From: Sipunculus nudus
Taxonomy: Eukaryota; Annelida; Sipuncula; Golfingiida; Sipunculidae
Length of the DNA: 64,000 nucleotides
Direction of reading: 5' to 3'
Assembly: GCA_026874595.1 (NCBI GenBank)
Contig: CM049306.1
Span: 74,151,642-74,215,641 of the forward strand
In this document: positions 9,860 through 23,950 of the stretch, one piece after another
Layout of the letters: each line of letters begins with the position of its first letter
Numbering within the stretch: position 1 is the stretch's first letter
Position numbers and translations under genes: made by a program
The notes under the pieces: generated by a model
Told to the model about the DNA's origin: nothing
Database searches by the model: none
What the model saw: only the letters and a program-made list of their open reading frames with translations

Positions 9860-11004
9860 AGGGTCTGAAAGTCAACTGAGGTATAGTTATGGGGCTTTGT
9901 CCGTCGTCCGTCTGGCCGTCCGTTAGCAGAGCAGAAATCGTAACCGATTGACCTAGAAATTTCTAAGTTTACATCCAGAGAGGTAAATAAAAAATCTCCT
10001 TGGAAACCTGAAATGAGGCTTGTAAGTATCCCCCCCCCCGAATAATTTAAAATAATTAACACAAATACTCCAGTATCTCGATAATTAATGCATGGATTGC
10101 CATGAAGCTTGCCATGAATATTGACCATGGCTAGTTTTGTCATTTCCAGGAAACTGATGGCGCTACCTCTATTTTTTCTATTTTTTACGATTTTTTTCTC
10201 TTTTTGTTACTATCAAATGACAGCAATTATATTAGTTTCTCAGCTGTGGTTTCATCAAATGAAACCCGATCTGTTTATTGATTATGATTGGTTTCTTTAG
10301 TACCTGAAGACTGGTGTCGTCGCCTGTATTTTTTTCTATTGATACATTTTTCCCTTTATCTTGAGACTGCCAATTATATTGATACTATCAAATTCGCAAC
10401 TGTGGTTTCATCTGTGTCCTAAAACCTTGTTTTTTTTATTACGGCCCTGCTTGAATAAGCGGATGCCTTATTTCATTAACCCTGTCCGTCTGCTCGTCTT
10501 TCTGTATTTCTGTCAACTTTGTTTCCTGATTATTATTCCAGTTTGGATTCTCATAGGGATTTCAGACTTGAGTTATATATATCCAACCTCTAACGCAAGA
10601 ACTATATTGATTTTCGGGTCATGAGGTCAAAGGTCAAGGTTACAGAACCAACATATTTAGAGAGATTGTGGATACATTTTAAGCCAAATTTTCATCCCAA
10701 ATATTCCGTCTTCCTCGTCGCACACCTGCCAATAGGGAAAGGTTATTTTTGAATTTGGGGTCACTAGGACAAAGGTCAAGTTCACAAGGTACATCCATTC
10801 ACAAATTAGTTAATAGATGATAACTCCAGTTTGGGCAGACAAGTTGGCTTCATACTGATCACAGGACCCATATTTTGGAAAAGCTCATAAACCTATCCTT
10901 ATAGACAAATTCAGCTGAGCGTCGAGACCCATGAGTCTCTTGTTATAATATATTCTCATAATCAATTTCAGCTGAGCGCCGTGACCCAAAGGTCCCTTGC
11001 ATGT
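9860..11004 (-). mobile_element. Interspersed repeat related to the copy B insertion at 42,518
   Basis: Bases 9,866-10,145 are an inverted relative of 43,660-43,978. Both carry the (GTC)CGTC-rich word, a TGCATTAATT stretch and the CTCAGTTGAC or GTCAACTGAG end. Further in, 10,624-10,640 reads AGGTCAAAGGTCAAGGT, the complement of the TGACCTTGACC module repeated in the 42.6-43.4 kb array. Near 10,915-11,000 are two CAGCTGAGCG words, each followed by a short hairpin and CTTG. I read this as a decayed, reverse-oriented member of the same non-autonomous family. The hairpin ends are reminiscent of Helitrons, but that assignment is weak. Confidence 0.5.
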
Positions 11005-11009
11005 AAAGT

Positions 11010-11095
11010 TATGAAATCACGAAAAAGACACCCCTCGCGAAGTTATATCGCGAAATTTTAACCTCGTGAACATGAAAACAACAACGGTACAGACA
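11010..11095. mobile_element. End fragment of the TTCGCG small transposon family
   Basis: The words CCTCGCGAAG, ATCGCGAAATTTTAACC and GTGAACATGAAAACAAC, ending GTACAG, match the end type seen at 4,380-4,438. Only one end is found. Confidence 0.45.
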
Positions 11096-12455
11096 AGAAA
11101 GTTCACATCCCGTACATACACTGTTCCCTTCAATTCCGCGGGCATTCTGCGAACTACAAGGGTCTCGGAATAATAGAGTCGCCTGATGTTATGGATTACC
11201 GCAAACAGACACGATGTCTTATCAGTGTTCTGGATGAAGATAAATGATTAAACCTAACATTTTGACATACTAGTCTGAATACGGATGTTTAGCTGTGTGT
11301 TTTCCTTTCTGTTTTATAAAAGTAAAACTTGTGTTATTTGTAACAGATGATTAATGTTAGCTTAAGGGGTAATAATATGTGAAATTCCTTTGATTTTCTC
11401 ATATATGCTAGACGCGTTTGTGAAAATAATAGTGGTACTATTTATTTGTTCTTAAACTGAACCCAAAATTAGCCCTGTCGCTCATATAAACAATGAAAAT
11501 TATCTTGACAAATACTCTGCAGTTGTCCGTTTGAAACCTGGCAGATTTACAAATTATGGCTCAATGTGTTGTTCTGTAATTTGTTATATCCATAGATCTG
11601 GGATTGTTTTTTTCATTTGAAAGGACATATGCGACCCGTTTTTTTTTTTCTTATTTCATTTACATATTTTCACAGGAATAGCTTCATGGATTGTTATTGA
11701 ATTTTAGGCCTAATTGATCTGGACAGCATTATCAAGGGTCCCAGATTAATGATGCCCCCTCCCCCACATCGTCAAAGGATATGAGTCAAAAGACGGCTGA
11801 CTGTAAAAGAGTGTCTTTCTAAGTTATGGTAATACTTTGGCAGTCCATATCCAAAAACAATGAGTTAAAATATAATTATCTAAATTTTATTATAAAGTTT
11901 ATTATTCTTTATTATTATAATTGAGTTTTTTTAACGTCCTTTCGATTTCATCTAAAAATATAAATCACATTAATATATTTGTTGTAATCCAATAATAGCA
12001 AATAATAATTATTAATGATATTTATAAATTGCAGCAGATATTTAAATCATTATTTTATTTGACTGAACGTTGCTTTTTCACAGATTAAGATGATTACCGG
12101 TAGTGGGACCTGTGATCTCCTTTTCGGCTGTATAATTATGTTAATAACCACGTCATTTTGTTATTATCAATATTGACTTAAAAGATCGCTTATCTGTTTG
12201 TCCATCTATTAACCTGTTAGTAAATAAGCCAGCTGCACATTTGTAATGTTTTCGTAGTTTGGATGTGTGTGTATGCGAGTTGGTGTGTGAGGGAGGCTGC
12301 TGACTATACAATGGGCTGACCAGGTGCCCCATCATGTAAGGGACAAACAATGTTTGTTTGATATAAATGTAATACCTAGCTGGATCATATTTGTGTATGT
12401 GTGTTGATCCCCGGATCTTCAATTAAATTACAATTTAATTCAAAAGAATTTCAAG
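11096..12455. other. Non-coding AT-rich DNA, nothing recognised
   Basis: No supported exon. Very AT-rich between about 11,870 and 12,060. Confidence 0.45.
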
Positions 12456-12456
12456 T

Positions 12457-12499
<43 letters not shown>

Positions 12500-12634
12500 T
12501 ATATATATATTCAATATATATCATAAGCTCGTTTGACGACCACCTCAGTTTAGTGACCTCCTCAAATAGACCACTTGATCACGGTCTCGATTCCTTTTTT
12601 GGCTCCTTATGTAAGTCAACGCCTAGACGACCAA

Positions 12635-12689
<55 letters not shown>
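12456..12689. repeat. Two (TA)n tracts flanking a small repeat fragment
   Basis: A compound (CA)n(TA)n tract (12,456-12,510) and a pure (TA)n tract (12,640-12,689) bracket about 110 bp. Inside, GACCACCTC, GTGACCTCCTC, GACCACTTG and GACGACC recur, the style of a pogo-like or mariner-like transposon end. Boundaries cannot be set. Confidence 0.6.
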
Positions 12690-12693
<4 letters not shown>

Positions 12694-13120
12694 AGTCTGT
12701 GAGACATATTTTCGTAATATATAAATTACAATTTAGTGTGAAAAATTGAACCAAAATCTATATCACTAATTATTAATATATTTCATTTTCAGTATACAAT
12801 ATCCAATAATCTCTCAATGGCAGGGATCATGATTACATTGACCATATCCTTTACCCCCCCCCCCCCCCCCCTGTATTGACATACCTGACAACACCAGGAC
12901 CAATGAATTTTGGATGGCCCTTATCTGGATTACAGCCAGGGACTCCATATAACCTTAGTACAATCAGGGCACAAAGTGATTAATAGTTAAAACCAGGAAG
13001 AATAATCAGTACTTGCACTGCAAACAGAAACAGATTTGCAAGTACCCCCATGGCCTGGGAATGATCATTACAGTGGTAAATGACTCATTCAGTTGAGGAA
13101 CAATCAATCTTTATAATCCC
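12690..13120. other. Non-coding DNA left of the duplication
   Basis: A poly-C run at about 12,854-12,871. No other feature. The duplicated unit begins at about 13,121. Confidence 0.5.
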
Positions 13121-13662
13121 CTCAACAACATACACTGTATGAGGAAAATCGAATTTTAATCAAATATAAATGCTACCCTACTCTCTCGAGTAAACATGCA
13201 TGTATGCGTATATTATATTCAACCACCGTTCGGTTACTGTCCAAGCCCTTTAGTTTCATGCTCCTGACGCAAAAAGGTTTAGCAGACGACAGTAGACCGG
13301 TCTCATATCGCTCGGTAGTATTTGCAGCCGAGCAGCAGTCAATAGACATTGTCCCACTGAAATAAACACGGGGGTTTATTTGGAAATCCCCTTTTGCACG
13401 AACAGCTGGCTGGGTCAACTGACGCATGACCATCGGGCGTCATTGAGGTAATGTTTACTTTAAAATGCTGAAAAAAAATTTACTTTGATGTAATATTTCG
13501 TTTTCTTCTAGCCAGCCATATGATATTGTGCAATATTTTCAAACTTTAAATATTTGATAGTTTTATGCACTACACGGTAACATATATGTATATGTTTTGC
13601 GATTATCACTCACACAGATCATGCATTGTTTATCGTAGTCAACTTAGCATGCAAGTAAGTTT

Positions 13663-13666
<4 letters not shown>

Positions 13667-13718
<52 letters not shown>
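13667..13718. repeat. (TA)n microsatellite, copy A
   Basis: A 52-bp TA tract. Its partner in copy B is 37,109-37,162. Confidence 0.95.
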
Positions 13719-13724
<6 letters not shown>

Positions 13725-14012
13725 AACAAAAGTTACTAACCTTAACAATAGCTTCTATTCCATGCATCTTTTCTAGGTTCTTACGAGGATAAACATGCAT
13801 GCACAAAATGCAAGGTATTTTACGCACAAGAAAACACTGAATGAAATTTAAATACGTGAAGCGGCAAATATGACAGTTTCAGGATAATGCACAACATTTT
13901 TTATGTATAGAACATCGCAAAAACCATGTGTGTTGCTATATGTGTAGAACCTTTGATTGGTTGCACATGCACAGCTGATTTGTAGTGCAACTCCTGAATG
14001 ATTCTGGCAAAG

Positions 14013-14013
<1 letters not shown>

Positions 14014-14070
<57 letters not shown>
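14014..14070. repeat. (TA)n microsatellite, absent from copy B
   Basis: A 57-bp TA tract in copy A. At the homologous place in copy B (about 37,437-37,450) there is only AGGAATATGCATACATG, so the tract expanded in A or was lost from B. Confidence 0.85.
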
Positions 14071-14693
14071 GATTGTCCGTCCGTGCAAGGATGATTAATG
14101 GTTCTTATCTAAATACATGTGCATACTTCCCTGTCTTTATACATCTCTGTAATTTATTCTTGAATGCGAAGATAAAGTTTTAGGTTTACATCCCATTGCT
14201 TTTCCCCCAATTATAAAACTAGATTAGACTAACATTAGATAAACAATCTACGTATTTAAATTGTATATATTTTATGCAACTAAATTAAATTTTTCTAAAA
14301 TGTGTACATAAGATTTTCGGTGAAATTTTAGGGAAGACTGCATTCAGGAAGTCCAAGTTTGCTTCCCGGTTGGTCCATGGTACATAGCTGACCTTTGACC
14401 TGCGTTCCCAGATAACTATACATTCTGAAGCCGCGATACCAAAAAGGTATGTTTATACATAAATGTTCACACAATTTTGTTTGTGCATTGGTTGTTTATT
14501 TTGTAATAAACACCCCACTATGGTTTCTGACGTGAGTTCAACACACCGAAGGTTTCATGAGTACTTTACACATTGCATATAAATTGCATATAAAAAAACG
14601 AAGCCTCGCTAGACAGCTTCTTTTCATTTGTACGCATCGTAGCCGTAGCTTTAAGCCTTAATACATGTGCATGGGCTGTTTTAAATTATATTT

Positions 14694-14694
<1 letters not shown>

Positions 14695-14760
<66 letters not shown>
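14695..14760. repeat. (CT)n(CA)n microsatellite, copy A
   Basis: About 58 bp of CT followed by CA. The copy B partner (about 37,935-37,996) is a CTGT/CTCT mixture followed by CA. Confidence 0.95.
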
Positions 14761-14761
<1 letters not shown>

Positions 14762-14946
14762 TATTGGCATAAAGCACGTGACTCTCAGCGTATTGTACAG
14801 TGAGGTTTTAATGCCCGGTGAGCGGTTGAGATTGAACATTGGTAATCTCCAGTTCCTTTGTTATATTATGTCAAACACTTTATAAAATTACGCATTTTAA
14901 AAATGTGTGCATGGATTTCTTGCCTTACTAGAAATCTATATATGTG

Positions 14947-15095
14947 CAAGGGCGGATCTAGGGTTTTGAAAAGGGGAGGGTCCGACCCAGGAAGTCTCAT
15001 AAGAAAACATAAAAATGGTTTCCAGATCCAGAAAGGGAGCGGTAAATGCAGGACCCCCCCCCCCCCCCCCCCCCCTTCCTCTGGATGCGCCACTG
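14947..15095. mobile_element. CAGGGGCGGATCC-family element, copy A
   Basis: 149 bp with ends CAAGGGCGGATCTAGG and GGATGCGCCACTG (inverted), a poly-C interior, and a 5-bp target duplication ATGTG at 14,942-14,946 and 15,096-15,100. The copy B partner is 38,165-38,368, so insertion predates the segmental duplication. No coding capacity. Confidence 0.75.
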
Positions 15096-18000
15096 ATGTG
15101 AAATATTTCTTTCAGGATAAGTATTTTGTTAACTCAGTTCCACAATCCCGCCTGAGAAAAAGACAAGAAATAAGACATCGCTCTTATTACATAATACGTT
15201 ATATTTCGCTCCCACTTCGTTCCCGCTTCATCGGGAGCGTTTTATGGCCTTAAGGTAGCGCAATGGGTAAAAAAAAACTATAACTAAAATCAGCTCAAAG
15301 GTTTTTTTTTTTAAATACATATTAGGCTTAATAAAGTATACTGTACCATTAATCTAAACCTTGCTCAGTGTTCTTAGTGATGATAAACATATCTTTTAAC
15401 TTTCCATTAATGTTCACAAAACAGTTTAAACATTTAAAAAAAAAATTTTTTTGAAGGAACGCTATGTTAAACATGCAGAAATTGCAAGCCACTTTTCGGT
15501 GGAATAACATTAAACTTTTCTGGACAATATCTCAAAGACCTTTTGTTTGTTTTTCCTTTTCTTTATGTCTTTCTTTTTGAATACTGAAATTATTTACTCA
15601 AAATTTAAAATTGAAGTTTTAAGTTAGAAAGAAACATGATAGATTTTTTATTTATTATGTGTGTGGTGTATCTGCATGGTTCCTGTTAAATGGAGGAAGA
15701 AATTACTTGATTTGTGCAGTAATCTATGTCTTCAACTATGATATATGTGTCCAACCATGTTTTTCTTGGGCCCTTTTTGGCATAAGTAGTTCATCGGCCA
15801 ATAAATATAATATATACTCTTTATCATTTTGATGCCGAAAGGGATACCTGAGGTGACTATAATTAGCATTCAGCAGAGCGCATACCTCCGCCAATTCAAA
15901 GCAATACTAGACTAGGCCCTTTATCTTGATCCACGCCAAAATTTATTGTTGTCTTCCCCATAGCTCATAAATCCCACTCTCCATATATGGATGGAAGTCA
16001 GGTCAGTAGTTTTTTTTTTTGCGAAATCCCCCCCCCCCCCCCCACACACACCACCCTAAAAAACATACACGGATGAAGACATAACCTCCTTGGCTGAACA
16101 ATCAGTACATTTATAACAAGATAAGTCTGGGTACGTTATCTATGTGGGATTAGTCGATGTTTAACTCAAGCTGAAGAAGCCTTGCATAGAGTCTTCCTCG
16201 TCCATTGTTACCCCGTGACGATACGCGAAATTAATCAAGTTATGCTTCGCTCTGTCACCCTTACTGAATAAACTTGAAATACGCCGGGTATATAACAGGT
16301 TATGTGTTGCAGCCTTTATGCTGTATATGACTCCTGTTAAAATTTATATCAATTCATGGTTTAGAGTTCAATGTTAGAGGGGAGTCCAAAGTATACTAAT
16401 TTCATACACACATTTCCTTATAATTCGGCTACTGGATATGCCCAATGTTTATCTGAAATATTTTCCTCGATTCTGATTCCGGATCATGTGCCGGATCAAC
16501 ACAAAAATGTAATAATTTCTTTTTTGGCCCATTCCCGAAATGCCCTGAAAATATCATGAGATCCTGTTAAAAATTTTGTGAGTGATGTAAAAAATAAACA
16601 CATGCACAATCACACACACACACGAACAGGAGAGAAAGAGAAACCAAAAGATCCTTCCACCGTTGACCTATCTAAATCACGCCCTATTATTATATATGCT
16701 CTCAAAAGAGATTCAGTAACAAACCTTATATCACGGCAATCAGTTATTTAACAAAATAACCTTAACATGTAGTACTATGATAACACAAAAGAAGTCAAAA
16801 TTACCTAATAACCATTCTCCACCAGAAAATAGCAAACACACATACACACACACAACTATGAAAGCACTAAGAGAGTGCATACCTCCGCCTAAGTCTTGAC
16901 CCGTACCCACATCCATCCGAAATTAATTTAATCGAGTCATTTTTAACAAAATTAAGTTTATTAATTAAATAGGGAGACATGCGGCTTATGCTTTATATAT
17001 ACGCGGAAACAGGGAAATTATTTTAACGGAAATTATTTTTACGGAAAATGTGTTTGATACAGCACGAGCTGTGACGTATCACCTGTTTCCGCGGGATAAA
17101 ACTAATTATCGTTCGCTTCATTCTAGTCCTTGCCTTTGGACGGAAATCAGGAAATTGTCCATAGTTTTTTTTAATACCATTATCATGTGTATCCGCTGTG
17201 TATTGCTTTAATGACAATAAGTAGACACCTATATTATATGATAACGCCACCGCAAGTCGCTAATGATTAAGATATTTTCAAACGAGGTTGATACATTAAA
17301 TATCAGTATGATTATTTGTATTACTGTCCACAAACATCTGCAGAAGTTAGGTATAAATTTCAATAAAATTTTGTGGGAGAGTAAGACGTTGGGCAAGGAT
17401 TGAATGATTAAATTTTTTGGACTATCGATGAGTTTTGGAGAACTTTATGGACAGAAAGTTGTAATAACAGACAAAAGGGATGAATTTAACTGATCTGCAT
17501 CCAGATTAGCCTTTAAACTTGACTGAACAGTAAACATTGCTGCAATCTCTGCTTGGCCTAGGGGCTGTCGTTCTAAATAATTTCACTAGAGGTAATTGCA
17601 CTTTCGGTTAGGTAAACGTTTTAGCACGTGGGTTTATTATGTGATGGAAGCATTGCACCCAGAACAGAGACTGGTCCCTGATGTGATTGGCTGGTTCAAA
17701 GTGTGACGTCACGGACGCATTAGGAAAGACTTAAATCTAACAATACATGTTGTTTTTATACTTCCCTGAAAATTTATGACTGAAAGAGTCAGATAAATTA
17801 AGCATTTTATGAATTAATAGAAAAAAAATGTTTTTTCTTCCAGGAAATTGGTTCAGTTTATGCAAAATCTATGTTGATAAATTTTGTAGGGCACGTGTGT
17901 TATATGACTTAATATATGAAATCGCTGATCGATCACTGGACCGCCCCCCGCCCCCCCCCCCCCCCGGCCAGGCCCTCAACTGAGCGATAATTTAGAATCG

Positions 18001-19514
18001 GTTGCGAAGTTTACGACCTTGGGAATAAGGTCAAGGTTAAAATTAAATACCAGGTGCAAATAATTGACCTAGGACAAATCTTGTGGCCAATTTCCAGCTG
18101 TTGATAATCAGCCTTATTGGAGATTTATCGTTGTGAGAAAGTAGCAGAAGAAAGAACAAAAATGAAACAAATGAAGTCGATGATTTTGCAGATGGGGGGG
18201 GGGGGGGGGGTCGCACCTTAGTAGGTTTACTCACAAAAGAATGTATCCAAATATGGATATAGAAATGAACTCAACAACCTTTATAAGCCTCCCATTTCCC
18301 ACGGAGGCTTAATAATATAATAAGATATGCAATACGCCTTTTACGTCTGCTTTACCTGAATTCGGCCATATTTTGTTTTCCGTTCTTTAGGGTGTAATCT
18401 TGCCCCTGCATCGAAGTTAGTGTTTTGCAGCCTGACAGAGCGACCTCTGGCGGGGGATATAAGTGCAAGAAAGACTCTTAGGTGGTTATGACACATTAAC
18501 CTTACCTGGTCCTCCCTCTTTGCAGGGTCCATTCCAGGTTCATACCTTTGTTATCTAAGAACTATGAAAAACATCAAAATAGGTTAAATCAAAGCCATGG
18601 TTTTAACATTTATGAAACTGATTCTGTCATAATGTGATCATGTGTTTTACATATTACTTTTTAAATCATCAAACTGACACCAGGTGGAGTAAGATCATCT
18701 TATCCCAGTGAATGCTCGGAAAACCTTCCGGCGGCAAATAACTAAATTATACTACGAGATTATTGAAAGTTCCTTGAAATTGTAAAATATATATTAAATT
18801 GCTTATTATGTGAATCCATCTATATATGGAATCGTATAGTTATTAAAAAAATATAAAAAAAAATTTATTAAATGCATCCCATGCTTGGCGCAATTCATAG
18901 AGGCTGAGAGTCATAAGGATCAGTGTCAAATGAATGAGCCCTTGTGAACTAATGATCTGTAATTCTGTATGCTTCTCCGCTTCAAATGTTTCACTTTTGT
19001 TTGTGTGAACGCTAGGCGATTGGCAATAATATATGAAATACTACGTCAAACACAAAAAAAAAAATGTTTTATCACAGCTGACTCTCTTGATCAGGATCTA
19101 CCTTATGTTCATCCATGTGAGTAAATTTGAAAGCATGGTAGCACGGCATGACTATATGGGGCACACATAAACGCGTGCACAGGCACACACATGTACACAC
19201 ATATACGTACATACACTTTTCCATTCTAAACCTATGAATTGGTAAAAATGTACTTTTATAAATTTTATAACTTAAACATTTAATCTGAATTCAATTTGAA
19301 ATCAATTATTTTACAAATTAAGCCACAATTCTTCGTGTATGTCCATATGTCACATTTAGTGAAGATCCATTCAGAAAGAGAAAGCTTTTTACACACGGAC
19401 CTCTACCACATAAAAAAAACAACACACACACATACATTATATTTGAATGAACACAACTTTTTTGGGTTTCATAAACATTTGATAACCACAGGGAAGTTGT
19501 TTTTGAAATAAACT

Positions 19515-19865
19515 CGGTCAGAGGTGCGCTCCCCACCAATACTAGGTCAAGCCTGAATTTTATTACCACTAAAGGGGCTTCCCATTCAAGTGTTTGTAAA
19601 CAGTTGTGGCTAGTGTCCACCATGTTGCGCCGGGACCAACCAATGTTATTACAAAGAGGGATCAGTTATTAAATAAATCCTGTTATATCTGGAGTCCCAG
19701 TGATTCCTGGTATCAGCTCATAACTGTCTTCCCTGCAAACAGGAAGTGATGGTATAATCCCTCAGATGCAGATAGCAGCTAGGGTCGCTGTGTCCGCCTC
19801 TTCCACAGAAAGCTTGTTTACTTCCCTGATGTGACGCTGGCTGCTCCTTCTGGGAAAGCCACTGG
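19515..19865. other. Highly conserved non-coding block, copy A
   Basis: This roughly 350-bp block stays nearly identical to copy B (44,755-45,107), clearly above the flanking background by eye. It includes GGGGCTTCCCATTCAAGTG, ATCTGGAGTCCCAGTGATTC and GGAAGTGATGGTATAATCCC. No open frame is conserved through it on either strand. It could be a regulatory element or a non-coding RNA exon; the role is unknown. Confidence 0.4.
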
Positions 19866-19884
19866 TCGGTGGTTCCAGTCCTCG

Positions 19885-20400
19885 GTCTAACAGGATAACT
19901 GTTGTCTGTACGTAACTCATATAAACATCACTAATAAAGTTTTCACTGTACTAAATAAGATTAGTTTAAGTGCATAAATCATTGAGCCTATTCAAACAAA
20001 AAATTTGGGAAAACTATCACGTCTGATTACACCAATTATTCACGAAGAAAGCAATCGTATGGGCGGTCAACTTGGTGTAACAATGCTTTTAGGGCAGTCT
20101 GTCTCTCTTTCTGTCTCTGTTTGTCTGTCCGTCCGTCCTGGCGGAAGGCGTGTTCAGGCATTCGTCACCAAGTGGGCGTTGGTGCAGTTGCTCTGCTGGC
20201 TCGTCCGACTTCTCGTCTTGCCTCCGGTTCGGCCAGGGCTGCAGCTCAACTGTCTCTTTCATATTTTACGCTAGATTTAGCATGGCATCTACAGAATTAT
20301 AGCTAAGGCTTTATTTCACGTCCATCATCTAAAAATTTCTACTCAAAACCTCTCAATTACCCACTTACAAGTTGCTTAGAAGCTGACTTGGTCTGGTTTA
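19885..20400. repeat. Block inverted relative to copy B
   Basis: This block aligns to 45,113-45,600 only in reverse complement; for example GAAGGCGTGTTCAGGCATTC at about 20,146 is the complement of the text near 45,350. The flanks on both sides (GGGAAAGCCACTGG to the left, AACAATACAACTCGG-type sequence to the right) stay collinear. It contains a TCTG/TCTC-rich patch. Confidence 0.9.
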
Positions 20401-20459
20401 GGTCCTGTCAGCAATACAACTCGGGCATCGTGTTCCCCCTCTATATAACCTAGCTTCAG

Positions 20460-20460
<1 letters not shown>

Positions 20461-20510
<50 letters not shown>
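20461..20510. repeat. (CT)n microsatellite, copy A
   Basis: A 50-bp CT tract. Its copy B partner is 45,652-45,708. Confidence 0.95.
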
Positions 20511-20512
<2 letters not shown>

Positions 20513-20807
20513 TCTCTGATAGAAAAAATACACCAACATAGTTCATGAAATAAATGGAAGGTTTACAATGCGACTAAGGTCATCGAATTGGATATCTTTG
20601 GGATAGGAACTATATAATCAGATCACATTTTAATCCGTACCAGAGACATTGAAATCAAAGGCGGACGTCTTGGTGTTAAAACAAGGCCTCCCATTAGGCT
20701 TTGGTTTAAAATTTGAATCTGCCTTATCTTTATGACCCCAGTTTATATATTCAGGTGATTTTATATGTTGTTTTAATACTTATTTATCTTCGTGCTATTG
20801 TACTGCT

Positions 20808-20810
<3 letters not shown>

Positions 20811-20892
<82 letters not shown>
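20811..20892. repeat. Expanded (TA)n microsatellite, copy A
   Basis: 82 bp of TA. The homologous tract in copy B (about 46,994-47,009) is only about 16 bp. Confidence 0.95.
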
Positions 20893-20893
<1 letters not shown>

Positions 20894-23800
20894 CCAGCCA
20901 CAAAACACTACAGCGTGTATAATAACGTTTACAAATGCACATGTATGGACCGTTATAAACATATACATAAAACATTATTGGTCAATTGCACAAAAGTGGC
21001 GGGCCGAAGTTTTATTCCTATTTGTGCCAGACTTTGAAATCTTTCTTGTATAATTATAATCATGCGTACTTGCACTAGGTGCATTTAGGTCACCCCGATC
21101 TCTTACATATGGTGCGGGAAGTCTTCCGGATAACACCGAGGTCTTGTACCATCAGGTCTCGTTCGTATACACAGTTCAGTTCTACCTGTATTTTAAAAGC
21201 TTTTTAAGTGCAGATTCTATCACTGCACAATAGTATCGTAATTTTGCAAATGTTTATAATGTAACTCTCAGTTATACTTTGTACGTGCTGGTGCTTGAGA
21301 GTCAAATTTTATTACTACTTTAAGCGTCAGACCGATGCAGCATGCAGCTTCCATGTTATTGATGGTATTTGCTTGTATAGTTTATTTAAAGTTACAGTAC
21401 AATGTACTATTAAATACATGTAGCTTATGGAATCTTTACGAATTTGTAAGAAACACGTATTCAAAGCAACCAGTCCATTAGTAGATATGTTGTTACAATT
21501 CCTGGTATTCAACTATATTACAACATTTTTGGCAGCCCTATACTTCCGTTTCAACAACCTCGTAAATACGCCTCGTTAAAGAACCAGCGTTTATTTGTGT
21601 ATTATATACGCCTAGTGAGAGGGAAAGAGCATCTTATTTAAAGCTCAGATTAATATATTATCTTTCCAGCAAAGAACAAAAGGGAAGTTTACTTTTACTA
21701 TAATTCTTAGAAAAGCCTACATGACTAAAAGTGACAAAACACAAATACTTAATGATCATCATTACATGGAGCTTGCAGTGATATACCATGAAACGAAAAT
21801 GCGATACCCTTGCGGTCCTCCCGAATGGGAATGGGCTTTTACTATGAAACGAGTAACTGTGGACAAAATTAAAGGTAAAATACCAACCATTGTTTAATAG
21901 AGGTTGCGTGTGCGCGGGCAAGAATATAATCCAGATATATGCTTCCTTATATCACGTACAGGCGCTTGAATTGCTATTAGTGTAGATTTCGATTAAATTT
22001 GTTACTTTTCTGGGTCATTTCCTTATATAACTAATACTTATGTGACATTTTCCTAGCGTTTTTCACACTCTTTGGTTATTCTCATTATTATTTACTTTAA
22101 ATATTGAGCAAAATCGAATTAGAATCAAGGCCAAGGCTCTTTATATATTATTCGCCATCTATACATTAAAAAAATATTGGTATACTTGTTATTTTATATT
22201 GTAATTTTAATGCATATATTTTTTAATACATATATTTATATTATATGTTACACATATGTATATATATATAGTGTATATATATATATATATTATATATAAA
22301 TATATATATTTTTTAATGTGTGCATGTACAATATTATATTGTTAGCTTTAAATACTACGATGCAAATGTGATAAAAAAAGAGATAAATTTTAATTTTGCT
22401 ACAACTGATATGAGATTTAACACAGATGATAACTGAAACGAACAGATGCTTTAGATTTTTTATCAAATTTATCGGAACGACGGGAAGGGTGAAAAACCAG
22501 TCACGTGACACCAAAATAGTTATTGAAAAAGTTGTTGAAGTTTTGATTTCATATATGTATGCTGTTAAATATCCTAATATATACAATTTCATTTTTTAAG
22601 TGAAATCTGCAATGCTGGAGAGATTTTTGTAGCTTAACAGGAATACTGTGTGGTTTCTAGAAACAAATGTGTTGGCTGAATGATGATGAATCGCATATTA
22701 CAACATTACAGCGGAGTATATTTATATATATCTTAAATTTAACTAAATGTTATCTTCGGTAGCGAGGTGAAATACATGAAACCTGTGGTTTTCGGAGGAG
22801 AAAAGACTTAAGAAATTTAGATGAAACTTTTCTGCATCAATATACTAATTAAAGGTGGCCCTATAAAACAGATGGCTATATATACTGTTGCCAAAATTTC
22901 CAATTTCCTTAACCTTTCCTTTACCTTACGGATCATGTTTACACATGTGAGAAGATTTTAACAGATTGTCGTCGTTGTTTGTTCATTTCTTGTTCTCCAA
23001 CATACACTTCCTCTATTTATTTTAATTATTTTTATTATTTATTAGTATTAATATTTTTAATATCAGTAATATTTCTTCTTCTTCTTTTTCCCTCTTCCCT
23101 CTTCTTTTTCTTATTATTTTACTCGCCAAAATTACAACTCTTTAATTCAAGCAAACACTTTCATGCCACACCGAAATAACCCCACGGCATTTGTTGACAA
23201 CCCGTGTCTTGTTACGCGTGGACCGAATTTATGGTTCAAAAGAACTTCACGGTACCAGGCTTGGCAGCGGTTATAGGGGAATCCCCTTTTCTTCCCCTAT
23301 ATACATGCAATATGTAAGTTGACTTGGTAATAAGACGATTAAATAATGTGTGGGTTTCAGCGGAAGGGCGGGGACGGGTTGTTGTGGTTTAGAAAACTGA
23401 CCTCCTTTGCACACGTGCATGTGGCGAACAAACATATTTTGTTTAGATGTGTATATTTGAATGGCGTCAGGGCGTTCACGAATGGATTTTGCCTTTAAGA
23501 TATTGTTGGTTGAAAGGAGTTCCCGGAAGAATTAAGGAAGATCTTCTTATTTACAATAAACATACAAAGAAGCAAACTCGGAAAAACAAACATGCAAAAA
23601 AAATAAGTTGGTTGCTTCTTTGGGAAATGAGGTTTACCACTCGGTACACTTGGGCCATACGGTGTACCACACAGTCCTGCTATATAACAATGCATGCATG
23701 TGTATATTGTAATGTTAATATTCTCATTTTTATATTCATAACACCTCCGCTAGGTCATGAGATATATTATATTTTACCCTCGGTGTGTCTGTCAGCAAAT

Positions 23801-23950
23801 TTACGCGACAAGTTCTCAACAGATTTTTTTTTTTCAGGAGAGTTAGGAAAACATCCATGAAACCATCTTTTAAATTTTGCAAGTATAATATGATATCAAC
23901 TTATTTATTTTTTACATGGGTTGTACAGCTATTTATAAAGACTAATGCAA

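Noticed and set aside
13565-13827. Frames with Tyr-Ile repeats (and similar ones at 20,713, 24,743, 27,653, 51,581, 55,159)
   Set aside because: Translations of (TA)n microsatellites.
20005-20274. Open frames in the inverted block (also 45,206-45,431)
   Set aside because: Low-complexity CT/TCTG translation, not kept as a full frame between copies; the block is a rearranged non-coding segment.
23447-23860. Open frame of 137 codons in copy A
   Set aside because: In copy B (about 49,978) the early TGG codon is TGA, and later indels differ, so the frame is not conserved between the paralogues.
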